From Phoronis australis (taxonomy: Eukaryota; Phoronida; Phoronidae), in assembly GCA_002633005.1 (NCBI GenBank), contig NMRA01000058.1, positions 696,735-760,734 on the forward strand: a DNA stretch of 64,000 nt, given 5' to 3'. Of the stretch, positions 62,358 to 64,000 are shown piece by piece. The notes below the pieces were generated by a model. That model saw only the letters and a program-made list of their open reading frames with translations, had not been told where the DNA came from and ran no database searches. The first letter of the stretch is position 1. Each line of letters starts with the position of its first letter. The translations under genes and the position numbers were made by a program.

Positions 62358-64000
62358 TCTCAGTCTTGTCTTCTTCAACACTGTCCTCTGTGGGCAGGAG
62401 TCTTCGTCTGGCACAGTCCATCAGTTGCTTATTAAAAGCAGTCTCTTGGTGAAAAAAGTAATGATGGTTTAGATGTACTTTGGCTGTGGTGACCCTCAAG
62501 CACTGAGGAATGTAGGTCATAGAAAGTCAGTGATGCATTGAAATACGGTGTTTTTCACCTGACTTGTTTCGTATACAAGTTAATCGCCGTTTGGTGTGTG
62601 GAAAATACTGGACACTCATGACTGCAGTTTTGCATTTTGTTTTTTAATTATGACAGGTGGGCTTCATTGTACTCCAACAATATCAATTAAAAGCAGTATC
62701 CAACTATTCAGCATTTATATATGCATCCTTGACCTTAATTTGTACTTAGATTTTTATCAATGCTTTGTATGAAACTCTATCGCAGTTTGTGACAGAAGTT
62801 ATTTTGTAAGTAAAAAAGTTCTTCAACTCTTTTCCTAGCCAAGCAGAAGTGGGGCTGTACACTGAGAAGACCTGCCTTGAGATAGAACAAATTCTTTTAA
62901 GTATTAGGACTGATAGCTGGGGGTTGTATCGGCATTAAAACTTGGCATGCGTTCTTTTAACGTTTGAACCTGTGCTAGGATCTAGCTAAAATCTAGCCAA
63001 AGTCACATGTTCTCATTTAAAATACACGACAATATCTGACGTAATTTCGCGAAGTCTTGCTTTTTAGCGAGGTCCTAGCGTTACTGAACGGGAGGCTGAA
63101 CTTTACCTTAAGTTGTTATTCATCTTAAGGTGAAAGTGATTCATTTGTGTCTTCATACTTTCACTCACCACTTCTGCATGATGTGGTTATTGGCTTATAA
63201 ACGGTATAATTTGATGATTTCTCTGAGCAATATCCTTTAGTCTGGTAATACACGATAATAAATGTACATTCTATAGCTACATTTCACCCCGTTTAGCTGT
63301 CTCTGTAAACCTTTTGAGTTCTTAACCAAAGAACCAAAACCAGCAGCTGATCTGTGTTGTTCTCGTGGGACATGGTCCTTGTTGTGTCACATCACTGACG
63401 TATCATTGTTGATGGATCTAAGTTGAGGGTTATCATTCTTGTTGTTGATCTTTTCAGTGCTTATGTCACTACCAGCCTTGATATCTATATCCGTCGACTT
63501 AGTTATGTTTGAATAATCAAATTCTAAGTCTGTTGACAATATTTTATGTTTCTCTAACGTGATATTAGATGCTAGATTAATACAGTTATTTGTTATCATT
63601 CGTAAATGAATCGTGTGTTTTGTAAAGCTATATCAAGACAAGTGCATTTTTGTTGCCGTTATTTTACAATGTTTGGTTTCTGCATTTTGCCTCGCGCAGA
63701 AAGCATGGCACGTATACCATGTCCATTATTGATGGTCTAAAGTTTGCTGAATTTTTAGTAACGTCTGGTGAAGAATGACAATACCTTGTTGGCTTTTCAA
63801 AAATAAATTCCAATTATGGTCACTGAATTTTTACCACAGAAGTATAATCTTCACCATCCGATGTGAAACGCCACGCACTCCATATACTCTGACCTCGCAT
63901 CAAGAGCCTTTACCTAGCACAGTGTTAAGACAATACATGCATAAACATTGATACAATGACTGGTGTTTTGTGGAGAGTGGTGAGGATTTCACTCCATGGT
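62358..64000 (+). other. 3' UTR and downstream flank of the ankyrin gene
   Basis: AT-rich with no further exon recognised. AATAAA signals at 63257-63262 and 63802-63807 are candidate poly(A) sites. The minus-strand 70-codon frame near 63.4-63.6 kb is not recognisable as a protein. Confidence 0.55.
63257..63262 (+). terminator. Candidate polyadenylation signal, ankyrin gene
   Basis: AATAAA about 900 bases after the stop codon, followed by T-rich sequence. A second candidate lies at 63802. Confidence 0.35.

Noticed and set aside
63387-63599. Asn/Asp/Ser-rich minus-strand frame of 70 codons
   Set aside because: It lies in the expected 3' UTR, matches nothing I recognise and its composition follows the AT-rich complement.

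Overview
The window looks like nuclear DNA of an invertebrate bilaterian animal. It is AT-rich and has small exons split by large introns with GT..AG borders. It carries many degenerate transposon remnants (Penelope-like, non-LTR LINE, hAT-like and TA-flanked inverted-repeat elements) and holds two recognisable protein genes. The protein matches and the marine-invertebrate flavour of the repeats fit a non-vertebrate deuterostome or another marine bilaterian. The species cannot be fixed from sequence alone.

The main gene, on the + strand, is the orthologue of vertebrate ANKRD28/ANKRD44/ANKRD52, the ankyrin-repeat regulatory subunit of protein phosphatase 6. I assembled 20 well-supported coding exons (36788 to 62357), plus a probable first exon of 11 codons at 3263-3295 behind an ETS/YY1/E-box type promoter. 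All splice phases agree. The joined frame is 3090 bases (1029 residues plus stop), close to the roughly 990-1080 residues of the vertebrate proteins, and it ends with the family's acidic Asp-Ser-rich tail. If exon 1 is right, intron 1 is about 33.5 kb. An intact gene for a rhodopsin-class peptide-type GPCR (23710-24867, same strand) would then lie nested inside it.

Layout: 1-3100 is upstream DNA with a duplicated block around a single N. 3100-3295 is the promoter and exon 1. 3296-36787 is intron 1, holding a Penelope-like remnant, a broken THAP-domain sequence, a LINE tail, hAT-like and TA-flanked elements, two large copies of a dispersed 'CTAGTGG' repeat (one with a 641-base N gap) and the GPCR gene. 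36788-39867 holds exons 2-5. 39868-48278 is an 8.4 kb repeat-filled intron. 48279-62357 holds exons 6-21 with several intronic minisatellites. 62358-64000 is 3' UTR and flank.

The most interesting signals are these. (a) A dispersed repeat family carries, roughly every 140-160 bases, a 12-base core whose reverse complement fits the CTCF consensus. (b) A 32-bp minisatellite appears to include the 5' splice site of exon 16 as its first unit. (c) Nested insertions in 19.4-22.8 kb give a relative age order. (d) The GPCR gene is nested in the PP6-subunit gene. Several single-N junctions flank near-identical direct copies and are probably assembly artefacts.
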